This document shows, piece after piece, positions 13,661 to 24,900 of a stretch of 64,000 nucleotides of DNA; position 1 is the stretch's first letter; every line of letters starts with the position of its first letter. The stretch is taken from the NCBI RefSeq assembly GCF_000150275.1, contig NW_002060955.1:1495225-1559224 (forward strand), read 5' to 3'. The DNA is from Trichoplax adhaerens (Eukaryota > Placozoa > Uniplacotomia > Trichoplacea > Trichoplacidae). A program made the translations under genes and the position numbers. Under the pieces are notes generated by a model. It made no database searches. It saw only the letters and a program-made list of their open reading frames with translations, and had not been told where the DNA came from.

Positions 13661-13697
13661 ATTTTGCATTCAAATTCAAATTCAAATTTATGCAAAT
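13661..13697 (+). promoter_or_regulatory. inverted POU-octamer-like sites around (AAATTC)n
   Basis: A perfect octamer ATGCAAAT at 13690-13697 is mirrored by TTTTGCAT at 13662-13669, with CAAATT tandem repeats between. POU-domain proteins bind ATGCAAAT; function here is not shown. Confidence 0.25.
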
Positions 13698-13780
13698 AAA
13701 TGCTTAGTTTAGTGTAATTTCCCCCAATGAAAAGATTATCAGTTCTTAGATTTATTTACTGGCAGATGTCAGTGTAATGA

Positions 13781-13969
13781 ATGAAAAGTATAGAGATCAA
13801 GCTACAAAACTTTAATAAACTTTGATTCTACTTTCGTTGCACTCCGATCGACTTAACGAAACTTTGACACCAAATAAAATTTGGGGAAACAATCGATCAA
13901 CAATTTATTACAAAAAAAATGGAGAGAAGTATAAACCGAACAATCTTACAAATACTTAACTTTAAGTAT
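13781..13969 (+). repeat. repeat H, copy 1
   Basis: About 189 bp nearly identical to 32935-33124. It ends in the inverted repeat ATACTTA-ACTT-TAAGTAT, directly abutting the family G LTR at 13970. It may be part of an internal region left beside an LTR. No coding frame is seen. Confidence 0.7.
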
Positions 13970-14546
13970 TGTTACGGAGCTTGATGCTCCTTGCGTATAA
14001 CTAGTATTAATTTACGATAGTAGAATAACTGTAAGGATATACTGTCGTGTGATTAAAAATATTATTAGAGATTGTCGTGTTGAAGACCACAATCCTCAAT
14101 TGCTAATTGAATATTATTATTGTTTCTGACTTTGAATTTAAGTGTAAGATCAATTACTTTGCAGAGCCTTGAGGCTCTAGTTGCTATACTAGGATATGTA
14201 TACTGTACAGTGTAAGCCGCTATTTCAAGAATATTCACAAGTGTACCATCGGCGAGACTATAAAAAGCGGAGCACTAGCTTAGCTTCTCAGTTCCAGTTA
14301 GTCATTTGCAGGATCTTTTGACTATTATTGCTAAGAATATTCTTACGTTTTTCTTTAGTACATTTTACGACCAAGGTTAACGAAAATAAACTAAAGTATT
14401 TAAACCTATTACTCAATAGTAGTTTTTTTGTGTAGCTGAGAGTTAGTTCAACTACGATAGGTCCCTAATTTAGTTGGGAACACAAGTACTAGTGAAGATA
14501 GTGTTTAAGACCCGGTTTCTTGTTATAAAGAAGTAGATTTGTAACA
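13970..14546 (+). mobile_element. solo LTR-like element, family G
   Basis: Begins TGTTACGG with a GGAGC/GCTCC hairpin and ends TTTGTAACA. It contains TATAAAAAG at 14259-14267 and a perfect initiator TCAGTT at 14288-14293 whose A is 31 bases downstream of the TATA start. Flanks AGTAT and GCTGG do not match, so it may be one end of a recombined element rather than a clean solo LTR. Confidence 0.6.
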
Positions 14547-14551
14547 GCTGG

Positions 14552-15086
14552 TGTCACAACGTCGTTTGTAGCACAAGTAACTAATTTTATTCCTAGTTTA
14601 ACCGCTCTACCGTAATATACCGTTGCTAATAAGCTTCTCTAACTCGACCAGCTCAGTATAAGACCTTATTCAGCAGTGAGTATATCCAGATAACTTCATA
14701 AATCCTCTTTATTCGAACGATAGAATACACTACTAAGCAATGTAATATCAGAACTCCTTCTATGATTAAAGGCACGCTCTTATATACCTGTGCCAGTTTC
14801 CATCGGCATAATTCTATTTACAATGTACTTGATTTTGTATAACATATATTTATGATAGTCAGTATAGAATAAATATCGGTAAATTAATATTAAGTGTTTA
14901 CTACTCTTACACCAATTAACTAATCAGCTAGACTTGCTACTTAACAACTCACTAATCAAGTGTGACAATCTTTATCACACATTCATTAATAGAAATCCAT
15001 TAACGACTTAATATGTCACAACTCTACTTTCGAAAAAAATATGAATATATATCTTTTTTTATATACGGTAATGATGAACCGTAACA
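14552..15086 (-). mobile_element. solo LTR, family E, copy 1
   Basis: 535 bp from TGTCACAACG to ACCGTAACA, flanked on both sides by GCTGG (14547-14551 and 15087-15091), a perfect 5-bp duplication. In sense (minus strand) it has TATATAAG (14779-14786) and AATAAA (14708-14713), then a U5. The U3 start carries an ACGGT/ACCGT hairpin. Near-identical to 47578-48128. Confidence 0.85.
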
Positions 15087-15091
15087 GCTGG

Positions 15092-15242
15092 AAACTTAGA
15101 TTATTCTAGTAGCTCTTTCTAGAAGTGTTAAGTAGTATTCGGTTAGAGTAGAGCTGAGGATATGCACGCATTATTCTTGTATAAAGATCCAATAAAGATC
15201 TAATTTTCTATAAATTTTAGATTTTTGTGATTGGTTGTAACA
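15092..15242 (+). mobile_element. family A LTR fragment (R-U5)
   Basis: Matches the last part of the + oriented copy at 59345-59894 (TTAGATTATTCT...TCGGTTAGAGTAGAGCTG...AATAAA at 15191) and ends TTGTAACA. The U3 and TATA parts are missing. The family E copy has inserted at its left edge. Confidence 0.65.
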
Positions 15243-17200
15243 TACTCGTAAACATTAATAAATGTCAGTCATGATTTTTAATGTTTTATTTCTTGTTTAA
15301 CTACAGCACGGAATTTTAAGTTACTTTATCTTTCTAATCCACCAAATAGTATATACTAGATACTATTTTATTTTAAAGAAATAAATCCATTATTGATCCA
15401 AACATTGGTCATAGTACTTGTCTAAAGTTGTACTTGCTGATTTAAAACTTATAAATCATCAACAAATCAACATATTGAACAACTTACTGCCTGCATATGT
15501 TTAGCGGTAACGCCTTATTAGATACTTCTACTCCTAACCTTTCTATTTTTTGCTTCTTAAAATTAGCGATTACATATTTTCCTTGTTAATTGGCTTTAAT
15601 ACTGATAAATTAGTCAGTAAAATAAGTTACGATATACTCATACTGAACTCAGCTATGATATGCATGTTGCCGTTATCAGATATCCCGTTCAAGGGAACTC
15701 AATAAATTGTTTGCGATGATCGACAATTGGAAGATTCAGTTAACTAGATGGACACGGTACTTCTAATTTTTTCAGGTATATCGTTTCAGTCTTCTGTTAG
15801 AAGTACAGTATGCTGTTACAATGAACTTCATTGTTATTAGCGATTTCGGAATCTTCAAGTCCTTTAAGGCTATAACTTTTCGAAGGCTCAAATTTCAAAT
15901 TCACGCCTCTAATGCAGAAACGACTTACTGCTAGCGGTATGCCATTACAGTGAACATATTAGGCATTATGACAGCCTGCAAAAATTATAGTAACGTTTAC
16001 TAAGAATGAAATATTGACATAATGTATGGGAATATATTAATATGAAGGCCATAAGCATGGTAATGGCGCTAGTATGGTAAGCTACCATAAAGTAGTTAAT
16101 AAATATTGAAAAACAGTGACTACTCCTCGGACTCAAAAATCTTTGAAGGTTGTGACTTTAGAATTGTAATCCGTGTTTATTGGTAAAGTCATCATATTAA
16201 TAATGCTATCCATTTAAGGCTATAAAACATCATAATTCCTTACGAAAATCATAATAGTATTTCGTGGCACTTCAACTTAAAATATTTCAAATCTGATATC
16301 CATTTTTAAAAGTATAGAAAATATTTAATTACTCTTAGTCAATATTTTTACCTACTTATCGCGACGCTTTCATGGATAGTTGTACGAGTCTAGTGAAAGA
16401 CTTTTCTGAAAAGTAAGAAAGCCAACAAAATTTTAGTAATTCCAACACTGAAAATAATTATGCTGTTATAGAAGCAGCTAGCTATCGTAGTCAATAACAA
16501 AATAATTAATATATTTCCTTTTATTATCAAGTAACCAGTTGATAAGAATAAGCATCATGAGTGCAATTCGTTAAATATCAACTGTGAACCGAAATAACAA
16601 TAGATTTCTAATATGTCCATATATTTTAATGCAGTATCGTGCTTCACAGTATTCGTTCCATAGCAACCAACCTATTGACTATCAATAACGTCCTACACTT
16701 GCATTTTCGTATAACGTGTACTCGATTTCTCTAAACTACTTTTGCTACTGCAATGTTTGCCACATCAATTACAGCTTCTTTCTTCAATCGTAGTTACTAT
16801 ACATGCAATTCGCATTTCAGAAGTAAGCAATTCTAAAAATTATGATATTTGAATATAATCAATTTCAATTTACTAAAATTAAATCTGTTAGTGAGATTGT
16901 GTCTTCGATACCAATACATCACCAACCGTAGAAAATAAATACGTTATTGCATATCCAAATTTAATAAATTAAGAATTTGAAGGCTGAGCATACTAATATT
17001 TTAGAAATAGCTATATACTGTAAACTACTGGGTCTTATTACAATTACTAAAAAGTGATTAAATAAGAACTATAGGTTGATGACTTTCTACCGAAATTCAA
17101 CATTACAAATTTTTCAATTCTAAACATTTATGGCGAATTCAGCCAGTTAAAGTTAACTTCATAGCAATAAATATTTTAATTTTACCGGTATCACTATGAT
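15243..17200. other. gene-free, nothing recognised
   Basis: No open frame or matching repeat found between the LTR cluster and the palindromes upstream of the 17.9 kb locus. Confidence 0.4.
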
Positions 17201-17214
17201 GAGGCATGTATATG

Positions 17215-17244
17215 AACGTGACCGTATACGAAGTCGGTCACGTT
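17215..17244. promoter_or_regulatory. perfect 10-bp inverted repeat
   Basis: AACGTGACCG, a 10-base spacer, then CGGTCACGTT. It is GC-rich against its surroundings and lies 670 bp upstream of the 17.9 kb receptor. Could be a dimeric factor site or a cruciform; no terminal features of the LTR families. Confidence 0.35.
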
Positions 17245-17381
17245 GATAGATATAGTTTATCTGTAATTTTTGTCACTCGATAATGCATTACTAAGTCATT
17301 TATGTGTGTTAGGATGTAGTAGTAAATAATAAAAACAGACTCTAGATCTGGCTATATTCAATCTATTAGTTATAGATAGAA

Positions 17382-17434
17382 GTTACCAACGAGTAACTGA
17401 AAAACAACTATATTATATTTTACCAACGAGTAAC
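17382..17434. promoter_or_regulatory. duplicated palindromic site
   Basis: TTACCAACGAGTAAC occurs at 17383-17397 and 17420-17434, 37 bp apart. The first copy is GTTAC-N6-GTAAC, itself an inverted repeat. About 490-540 bp upstream of the 17.9 kb GPCR locus. Confidence 0.3.
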
Positions 17435-17917
17435 AAGATCTGCTCTTAACAACAACTTTTCGTAAAAACTGTCATGCTTAGCTAGTACAGCCTTAAATAC
17501 TGTTTCTTTTATGTACTCATATTTAGTATAAGTTACTAAATCCAGATAATTTTTCATTACCTTCATTAATTGTCATTGCATCAGCAATAAACACCATAAC
17601 GAGAATATAACAATGCGATTTAACTGCAGTCAATACTATATCAATAAGATAATAAAACAAATTGTATTTATGGAATAGTTTTGTAGTTATTGACTCCAAA
17701 GTGAAGCCTATTTGACTATGCTGATTTATAAATTTTATTTTTATTGAATTGGAATATAACAATAATATAGTTATGATTTAATCTTTCAGTTTATAGACAA
17801 TGACTATTAAAATTGCATTTGCTTCTGATTTTCAATTATTAAGAAATTTAATATTATTAATTGCGTTTGAACGAAAAGGTTTAAATTACTGACGTACCTA
17901 ATAAGCGAAAGGAGAAA

Positions 17918-18908
17918 ATGAACAATTCTAATGATTCTGGCCACGAAAACGACTATTTTACTGTTTTGCATAGTAAAGTATCCATTGCATCAATAGCCGT
18001 TTCATTTATTGGGTTAATTACAAATATATTAATAATATATTTGTTAACAACAGACAAATACTTCCATCAAACAACGTATTATTTAGTTAGTGTATCTGTT
18101 ATATCTAATATTGTATCAACATCCGCGGCAATTGGCGGTTACATCAAATAGCAGGCCATGCTCTTAACTACCATAGAGGAACGTTAATGTGCAGATACTC
18201 AATCTTTATCATGTACACTTCTTATGGTATATCGATTATGACTCTCTGTTTGATTGGTGTAGATCGTTATTTTGTGATCCTAAAACCATTCTCACATTTT
18301 TACCGTGCGAATAAGAGGGTAATAGTAATTACTTGTGAAGTTTCCATTTGGTTTGCTTCTATTTCAGTAACAGCTCCAGTTTTATTCGGTGCAAGAGTTC
18401 ATAAAGCCCATCCTATGATTTGCGACTTTCCAGCTTTTACACTATCAATTCGTACATATATAGTTGCTTTTGTTATCTTCCTGTACATTTTACCTTCATT
18501 TAGCATTATTGCCATTTATCTTCGAATTATTAATCATCAAAGAAATTATATACAACCTATAGATGTATTAGTCAATCAAGCTTATCGATATCACTCGAAG
18601 AAAAAAAATATATAAAAATGTTGATAAGCATTTCATTATCCTATGTCTTCATTTCATGGCCGCTCTTTGCAATAATTCTAGGAATGGTTATAACTAAAAA
18701 ATCTCATTTACAGATAGTCACTGGTAATTTCTCAGAATATTTGCTCACATTTTTTTCTGTCTTTGTCACTAGCAGTATCTCTATTATAAGCCCGTTTATA
18801 TATCTTAAATTTGATAACGATATCAGGAATAGATCTACGCAACTCCTTAAAGGCATATGCAATATTACAGATACAAGAAAATTAGCATTCTCCGTAAGAA
18901 GTTTTTAA
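17918..18908 (+). pseudogene. class A GPCR, broken by two single-base deletions
   Basis: The same receptor family in three successive frames. The first (17918-18150) has sequons NNS and NDS, TM1 (G-L-I-T-N) and TM2 ending GGYIK then TAG. The second is open upstream of 18187 and aligns from HQIAG through TM3 (LMCRY), GVDRYFVIL, ECL2 MICDF, TM5 and ICL3 HQRNYIQP; it stops at 18613-18615. The third aligns from KKYIKMLIS through TM6 FISWPLFA to TM7 SPFIY and the TAA at 18906. The first break is explained by one missing C at about 18142-18146, which would give the paralogue motif Y-I-Q-I-A-G. The second is one missing A in the A8 run at 18601-18608. In addition the TM2 aspartate (2.50), which coordinates sodium in class A receptors, is Asn here (SVISN), a missense sign of decay independent of the frameshifts. 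The locus is certain; pseudogene status is likely. Confidence 0.87.
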
Positions 18909-19041
18909 CTTATAAAATACAGCTTATGTCCTAAAATTGATTGAATCGCGATTCTGTTCAAAATTTGTTTAAATAGGAATTCAAGCAATTGTTTTCAACT
19001 TTAGGAAATGCCTTCTTTCACAATTATCTAGAAATGATTGC

Positions 19042-19077
19042 AAGGTCTAGACATGATCGAAAAGGTCTAGACGTGAA
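19042..19077. repeat. short direct repeat
   Basis: AAGGTCTAGAC-TGA occurs twice about 20 bp apart, just after the end of the 17.9 kb pseudogene. No further meaning seen. Confidence 0.3.
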
Positions 19078-19117
19078 CTCTTGTCACAGCTGTAAGTTAG
19101 AGAATTGAATATCATTT

Positions 19118-19214
19118 AATCAAATATTTCCGTGTCTAATAATTTCGAAAATGTTTGGCCATCTTACTATAGCAACTGATTTTAATCAAGTATTTCCGTG
19201 TCTAATCATTTCGA
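19118..19214. repeat. two direct repeats of about 32 bp, period 65
   Basis: TAATCAA-TATTTCCGTGTC and its continuation recur at 19118-19149 and 19183-19214. They lie directly before the fold-back element. Confidence 0.5.
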
Positions 19215-19231
19215 AGAAATTAAAAAAACAA

Positions 19232-19358
19232 TGTTACCGCATTTATACAAAATTCCGTCATTTTACAAAATCAGTAGACATTTTACAAATCACTAGGCAT
19301 TTTACAAATTCACTAGGCATTTTGAAAAATGACGGATTTTTGAATAAACGCGGTAACA
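19232..19358. mobile_element. 127-bp fold-back/MITE-like element
   Basis: Terminal inverted repeats of about 38 bp (TGTTACCGC-TTTAT-CAAA... with about four mismatches) enclose about 50 bp of short tandem repeats (ACTAGGCATTTTACAAATT type, about 20 bp). The ends TGTTAC...GTAACA resemble the LTR families but here the inversion is extensive. Flanks AACAA and GTAAA give no duplication. The open frame through it (19151-19369) is a by-product. Confidence 0.6.
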
Positions 19359-19369
19359 GTAAATTGTAG

Positions 19370-21480
19370 GATATCCTCATAGCTGTGGAATATTAGTTCA
19401 CATACAATCATATAGCATATGCAGGTAGGTAACGATAGCTATCAATTAACAATACTTGATATTGGCAATTATAATCATCAAACTTTAGCAGCCCTAATGG
19501 CATCCAATACCATTAATGTAGCTTTATTGAATATAGCAATTAAAATTTTCAAATAAGGAAATATTACCCAAAATTTATATTAAAGAATTTGCAGCAAACA
19601 ACAATAATTTTAATGTTAACTTTGTTTTGTCATGGAATTGATCTACTGTAACTAGTACATTTGTTTTAGCTAATAATCCAATTAAAATTAAAACTTCTTA
19701 CTAAGTAAATTTTTTATGAATATGGCGAGTACATTGACCCTTTCTCTTTTGAAATGGCGCTTTTCTTACTATTGTTTATAGTAAAGCAACAGCATTTGCA
19801 ACGCTAAAGTGGCATTAAGAAATTCTAAATGAATAATGTAGTTTAACATTTAAAGGCTTGAGGAAAAGAATCAATCAATGAGATATTTTATTAAATAAGT
19901 ATCTACAATTTACAAAAAATGAAAGAAGGTTATTAATAGGTGATTGTAGTAATCTTTAGCAAAATATCTTTTAAATAATTAGAATTATTAATCTTATACT
20001 CTGTTTATATTAACTTATTCAAAAAAGTATTACGAAATAAATGCCGATTTTAGCCTGATTTATGTCATTAATTTCGATGTTTAGGAGAAATAAAATCTAT
20101 TATAGTAACTCTATAACATTAACAATCATTGACGATTGCTATTATATTTGGCCAATGATCACTATTACAGAACCAAATAATGTTACAGTTCTTTAGGTGA
20201 AGACATTTTATATAAGTGAGATAGTTTACCATTCCGTACCAATAGAAGTTAAATAGGAATAAGTATACGAGTATATTTGATCATTGCCTTTTCATAATGC
20301 TTCATGGAAATGGCAAGATGTGATACTTTCTTGTTTCATCTCAGAAGGACTGTATAAGCGGATAGCTTGTTTAGATAGGTGTTATAAATCTAATCAAGGC
20401 GGTAGGAAATGGTATAATGCGATACTACTTATCAAATTATCAACTTGATTAAATACCTAGAACTAACATTAGCAAGGGTACAGTCTGCTTAATACGTTAT
20501 TATGAAAAGGTATGACACTTACTGATGATATCGGAACTCTCACAAAAATGATTGAAAAGAAGCAGTATTCCAAGTTTCAAAAATCTTTATTTCTATAGTA
20601 ATGTATTCTATCGTACAGAAACTCCGTAACAATATGTTGCATTCAGAATGGCACTTATCTTAGTAAAGCATTAAATAAAAACGAATATTAAAATAGGTTT
20701 CCCAGTAGTTATAGCAATATGAATCTAACTAGTCAATAGAATTTAACGATAAATGAGTAGAGCTATCCTCAAAATTCTATTATAATCATTATTAAAGAAA
20801 GTCCTGCTACTGTTACGCACCTTAACCATGGTGCCTTCTTAAATTGCTAATTATGCTAGCTTAGGTAAAGAAGATGATGCTTTCGAGCCTTATTGTGTAT
20901 TAATGCAATTCAATTTCTTTCCTGTTAACAGGAGATTAAAAGTATTTTTCAGTATTCAATCCACTTATTTTAGCATTCAATTCCAGAGCTGTCTCTACTC
21001 TCTACTGGGTAAGAAATCTATTAATTACTACCATTACATAGTCATTATCATATTAGTTGACCTTTGAACTTTTTGTCCTTGATCTAGCTTATAACATCTA
21101 CGAGCAATAAGGATTTGTTAGTGCTAATATATAGCATGCGCATTATAATAGTCCTTGTCATTCAATAAAGTTAGAGCTTACGTACAGTGTATGCTGATAT
21201 ATGACGTAAAGCATTCATCTATTATATCTAAAGAATCAATTTAGGAGGCCCTCAATTTGCGTTTGCGGCAATTTAATCTTTACTGGTTGGAACATACTTA
21301 AATAATATATTAATATATCGATAATTAGCTTTCTCTTTCACCCATTTCAATATAAAATATTTGAATAAGAGTACATCCTGAATAAAAATTATATGAAACA
21401 TCAGTTACAAGTAATTTCTGTTGGAGAATCATATTATTCTTCCATTCGATATTCCGTAAATTTGTTAAGAACATTGTCGA
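19370..21480. other. gene-free, nothing recognised
   Basis: Intergenic region between the 17.9 kb pseudogene and the 21.5 kb receptor. No repeat copies identified. Confidence 0.4.
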
Positions 21481-21493
21481 TTTTCAGATAGTT

Positions 21494-22498
21494 ATGAATA
21501 TTTCCGTTGAAAATAATAGCTTGAAAGAATTTTATTCAAAAGTTTATACTTATGCTTCGTTAGCAGCTCTTCCATTGGCGGTGACAGGATTGATCGCTAA
21601 TCTATTCTTATTCTATATTTTACTGACGGATAATTTTTTCCGTAAGGTTACGTATTACTTAATTCTTGCATCTGTTATCTCAGATATTATCTCAACCATA
21701 GTTTCTATCATTGTTTATACTCATGTCGCTGGATTTACTCTCGATTACATCTTAGGATCAGTACTGTGTAAAGGTGTTTTCTTTGTAGCTCAATCATCTT
21801 ATGGGATCTCTATGATGAACTTATGTTTAATTGCAACTGATCGATATTTCGCAATTGTTAGACCTTTGACAAGATTTTATCGCATTTACAAAAAACGTAT
21901 TTTAATTAGCGCTGAGATTATGATATGGCTGCTATCGCTTACAGTAACATCTCCAAAGCTAATATTTATGAAAGTTCAGCGAGAAAACACTATGATGTGT
22001 GAACATGATACCATAACTAATTGGATTGCCTCTTATCTAATTGCCTTTATTGTAATTATCTATGTTATACCGTCATCAATAATTGCACTAATCTACTGGC
22101 AAATTGTAGTTCATCAAAAAAATTACACTCAGCCTGGTCAGTGTATCGGGAGTGGGAGCACTGAAGGAAAAATTCAAAAGCGAAAATTTATCAGATCACT
22201 AATAAGCATTAATCTATCATACATATTAACTACCTGGCCTTATTTTGCGACCTTATTCGGATTTGCAATCACTCGAGATTCATTTATTGCAGTTAGAAAC
22301 AGAAGTTTGGCCGAGTTTTTATTAGCATTCTTTTCATTCTCTACTACAACAAGTATAACAATTCTGAATCCTTTTATTTATTTTAAATTCGATGCTAATG
22401 TCCGTAAGAGTGCAAAGAAAGTAATAAAACGCCTGAGCTTAGGATTGCAAGAAACCTCATCTATAGTAATTCAGGTTGAAGAATTACCGAGATCGTAG
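21494..22498 (+). CDS. class A (rhodopsin-like) GPCR, intronless, NPxxY type
   Basis: A full-length 334-residue receptor. Sequons lie at N2 (NIS) and N7 (NNS) before TM1 (about 24-47). The other helices lie near 55-78, 90-118, 134-156, 180-204, 233-259 and 275-298. Landmarks are N36, D64, C92 paired with C169, D116-R117-Y118 followed by FAIVRP, W145, P193, TM6 T-T-W248-P249 and N292-P-F-I-Y296. ICL3 contains the family signature HQKNY-TQPG. Residue 3.32 is Ala and 7.43 is Thr. The start is fixed by the ATG at 21494 with a purine at -3, directly after TTCAGATAGTT. That context could be an initiator (TCAGAT) giving a very short leader, or a 3' splice site of a 5'UTR intron. An AATAAA follows at 22546. 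Its closest relative by eye is the 27.5 kb locus, sharing NNSL-EFYS at the N-terminus. Confidence 0.95.
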   Translation: MNISVENNSLKEFYSKVYTYASLAALPLAVTGLIANLFLFYILLTDNFFRKVTYYLILASVISDIISTIVSIIVYTHVAGFTLDYILGSVLCKGVFFVAQSSYGISMMNLCLIATDRYFAIVRPLTRFYRIYKKRILISAEIMIWLLSLTVTSPKLIFMKVQRENTMMCEHDTITNWIASYLIAFIVIIYVIPSSIIALIYWQIVVHQKNYTQPGQCIGSGSTEGKIQKRKFIRSLISINLSYILTTWPYFATLFGFAITRDSFIAVRNRSLAEFLLAFFSFSTTTSITILNPFIYFKFDANVRKSAKKVIKRLSLGLQETSSIVIQVEELPRS

Positions 22499-22545
22499 GG
22501 TAGCTGTAGCAAATTCAGATAGTAAATACTAATACTTCATTGCAC

Positions 22546-22551
22546 AATAAA
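22546..22551 (+). terminator. polyadenylation signal
   Basis: AATAAA followed by an A run, 48 bases after the stop codon of the GPCR at 21494-22498. Assigned by hexamer and position. Confidence 0.5.
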
Positions 22552-23639
22552 AAAATATTAGCTGGTATTTTTAGTCATGAGTGGTTTGCTATATTTCTAA
22601 AGAATTAGTTTACTGTGTTTCATATTTAATTTAACCTAAATGTGATATATATAGCATAACAATCTTAAATTTGTAAAATTTCTGGATTAAAAGATATTCT
22701 CAATATCTGAAAAATTAGTTATATGTATTTCGTAATATTAATAAAATTCTTACCAGAGCGTACGTGTACTACTTTATGTCTTTGCTGCGTATTATATGAG
22801 ATTGCTGTTTCATTCTTCACTTATTATATCATTATTCTTATTCTTATTGAAAATTTTTTATTGCTAAAGAGCTTGTCTTTATCACAGTATCAGTTACGGT
22901 ACTGAATAGAATATATCTTTCTTAACAGACTCTGAACGGCAAATTTACAAGTACTTTCCTCGAAAAACTTGAGAGATACTATCCATGCTTTATTTAAATA
23001 TGCTTTAATGCTTTTTTCTTTCATCTATATTTGCTTTTGAGTCCATGTTGATATTGCAGACTTTTACTATATCGATATACAAGATTGCAATGATGGAATC
23101 ATAAGATGCACTATTACGAAGATGTAAAAGATTACCATAAAGTATTTTTATAGATAATAGCATAAACTTTGCCGGAAAATTACACTTGCAGGCATGTCTC
23201 ATATAAATACGTTGTCAATAGCTGGAAAAGAATTCGATTTTGCTCTTTGTTAGCATAATTTTAATCAGCGATCGTAGATATGCGAAGAAAATATTATTTA
23301 CTGGCTAATTATCAAGATGAAAAGAAATATTATGTATTTTCCAGTATCAGATTAAACATTAAAAATCAAATGCCTTACTGCTTGGCAAAACAACCCCGGT
23401 GATATTATTATACGTTTGCTAGATTTCACAGGTTCAGAGAAATTACTTTATAGAGAAAATGTAAGAATCACAGCCGACATATGGTGCTTATATTTGTAAT
23501 AATAATTTTTGTCAAGATCGCAGCTAGAGTCATCGCTTTGAATTTCATTCGATATACGACTAGGGCACAATTTCGAATGCTGTAGAATACGAGAAAGACG
23601 TATTTTTTAAATTTGTAAGATATTTTTCAAATCAAAATT

Positions 23640-24012
23640 TGCAACGAGGACAAAGTTAAATTATTATAAAAACTTCACATCATGACCACACAGTCAGGTT
23701 TGTCCCCCAAGATATTAACGTAAAGTCCACTCCATATACTGATGATCTCCTATCGTCATGAGGAATAGTGACGCAATGCTAGTCTCTCTAAGACATAACT
23801 GAACCTAAAATTTATTAAAAATCGTTTAATTTATAGTAAATCGATTTAAACATTAATTATAATTATCAATTTATACATAATATTATGAAACTATACACTT
23901 ATCTATTGAAAATATGTTTAACGTCATAGATAAATTAACGTAAATACATTCCCAGATAAATTATCTAATAGTATCCATGTTACGACAGCTTAGCAAAATT
24001 CACTCCGTAACA
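23640..24012 (-). mobile_element. LTR-like element, family L, copy 1
   Basis: Similar to 43697-44060 (TCAGGTTTGTCC...GTCTCTCTAAGA-ATAA...TTATAGTAAATC). The right end ACTCCGTAACA matches the U3 start of other families in reverse. Flanks do not match, so boundaries are approximate. Confidence 0.45.
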
Positions 24013-24474
24013 GGGATAAAGGGAAATTCTTAAGTTTTGTATCAATTAATAATTATTTTACTAAAGTGGATCTTACATTAAATCATCAAATCACCAAGAT
24101 GACAGGACCTTAATGTTTTGCTTTTAAAGAGTATTCTTTAGCTTCGTACAAAAAAATACATAAAAGCTACATAAATAAGTACTGCATTAAATATTAGCCT
24201 TTACTTTATTGTAGGGTAACAAAGACATCGAAGGTATATACTACATGTTCAGAATAAAAAGTATTAAAAATATACTATTCAAGTCAATTTCAAGGGAATC
24301 GATAGGATTGCCATAAACTGCTCTTATTAGAAAAATCTAAATGCTTTTTAAATTAAAAAGACTGGATAATAATAAAGTCGCAGGTACTTTAGACTATTTT
24401 AAGTCAAATCACTTTTGATTAAAGTTTACTTGTTAAGTTAACTTTTTTAATTAAAAATTCTAATTAATGAACCG

Positions 24475-24900
24475 TAGTGATGCACTCTATATTAGATTGT
24501 AATCGATAGCTATATTTGATATAGCCTGGTTTATTAGAACAGAATTTATCGTGATGCTAGCACTAATACTAAAAAATTTCTAATTACTATATTAGAAGTA
24601 GTCGCTACTAAGTTGCCATATAGCTAATCATGGTGGGAGAATTATATGTAACATGGATTGAGATACTGTAGTTGTAAAAACCCCTAGTATCTAACAGTAT
24701 TAGATATTAATATAAGAATATTTATATTTTGAGCAGACAGATTCTTACTGTAAATGTTTTTATAGATCTATTGAGCGGAAGTCTTCTGCTTGATGACTCA
24801 GGTCCGATTGTAGATAATTATTTTGCCGTAAATAAATAAAGCATATTACACTTAGAATCGGCAGAGATGAGCTTGAAGGACTTGTCTTCACTTCTCATGA
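24475..24900 (+). repeat. family I repeat, copy 2
   Basis: Homologous to 3970-4060 (GATAGCTATATTTGATATAG and flanks) and then to 5195-5285, without the block that lies between these two in copy 1. It therefore represents the uninterrupted arrangement. Confidence 0.5.

Noticed and set aside
19151-19369. 72-codon frame
   Set aside because: Runs through direct repeats and the fold-back element, so its open state follows from the repeat sequence.
21482-21494. TTTTCAG just before an ATG as a splice acceptor
   Set aside because: Equally explained as an initiator, no matching donor identified, and the other receptors show no consistent acceptor at this place.
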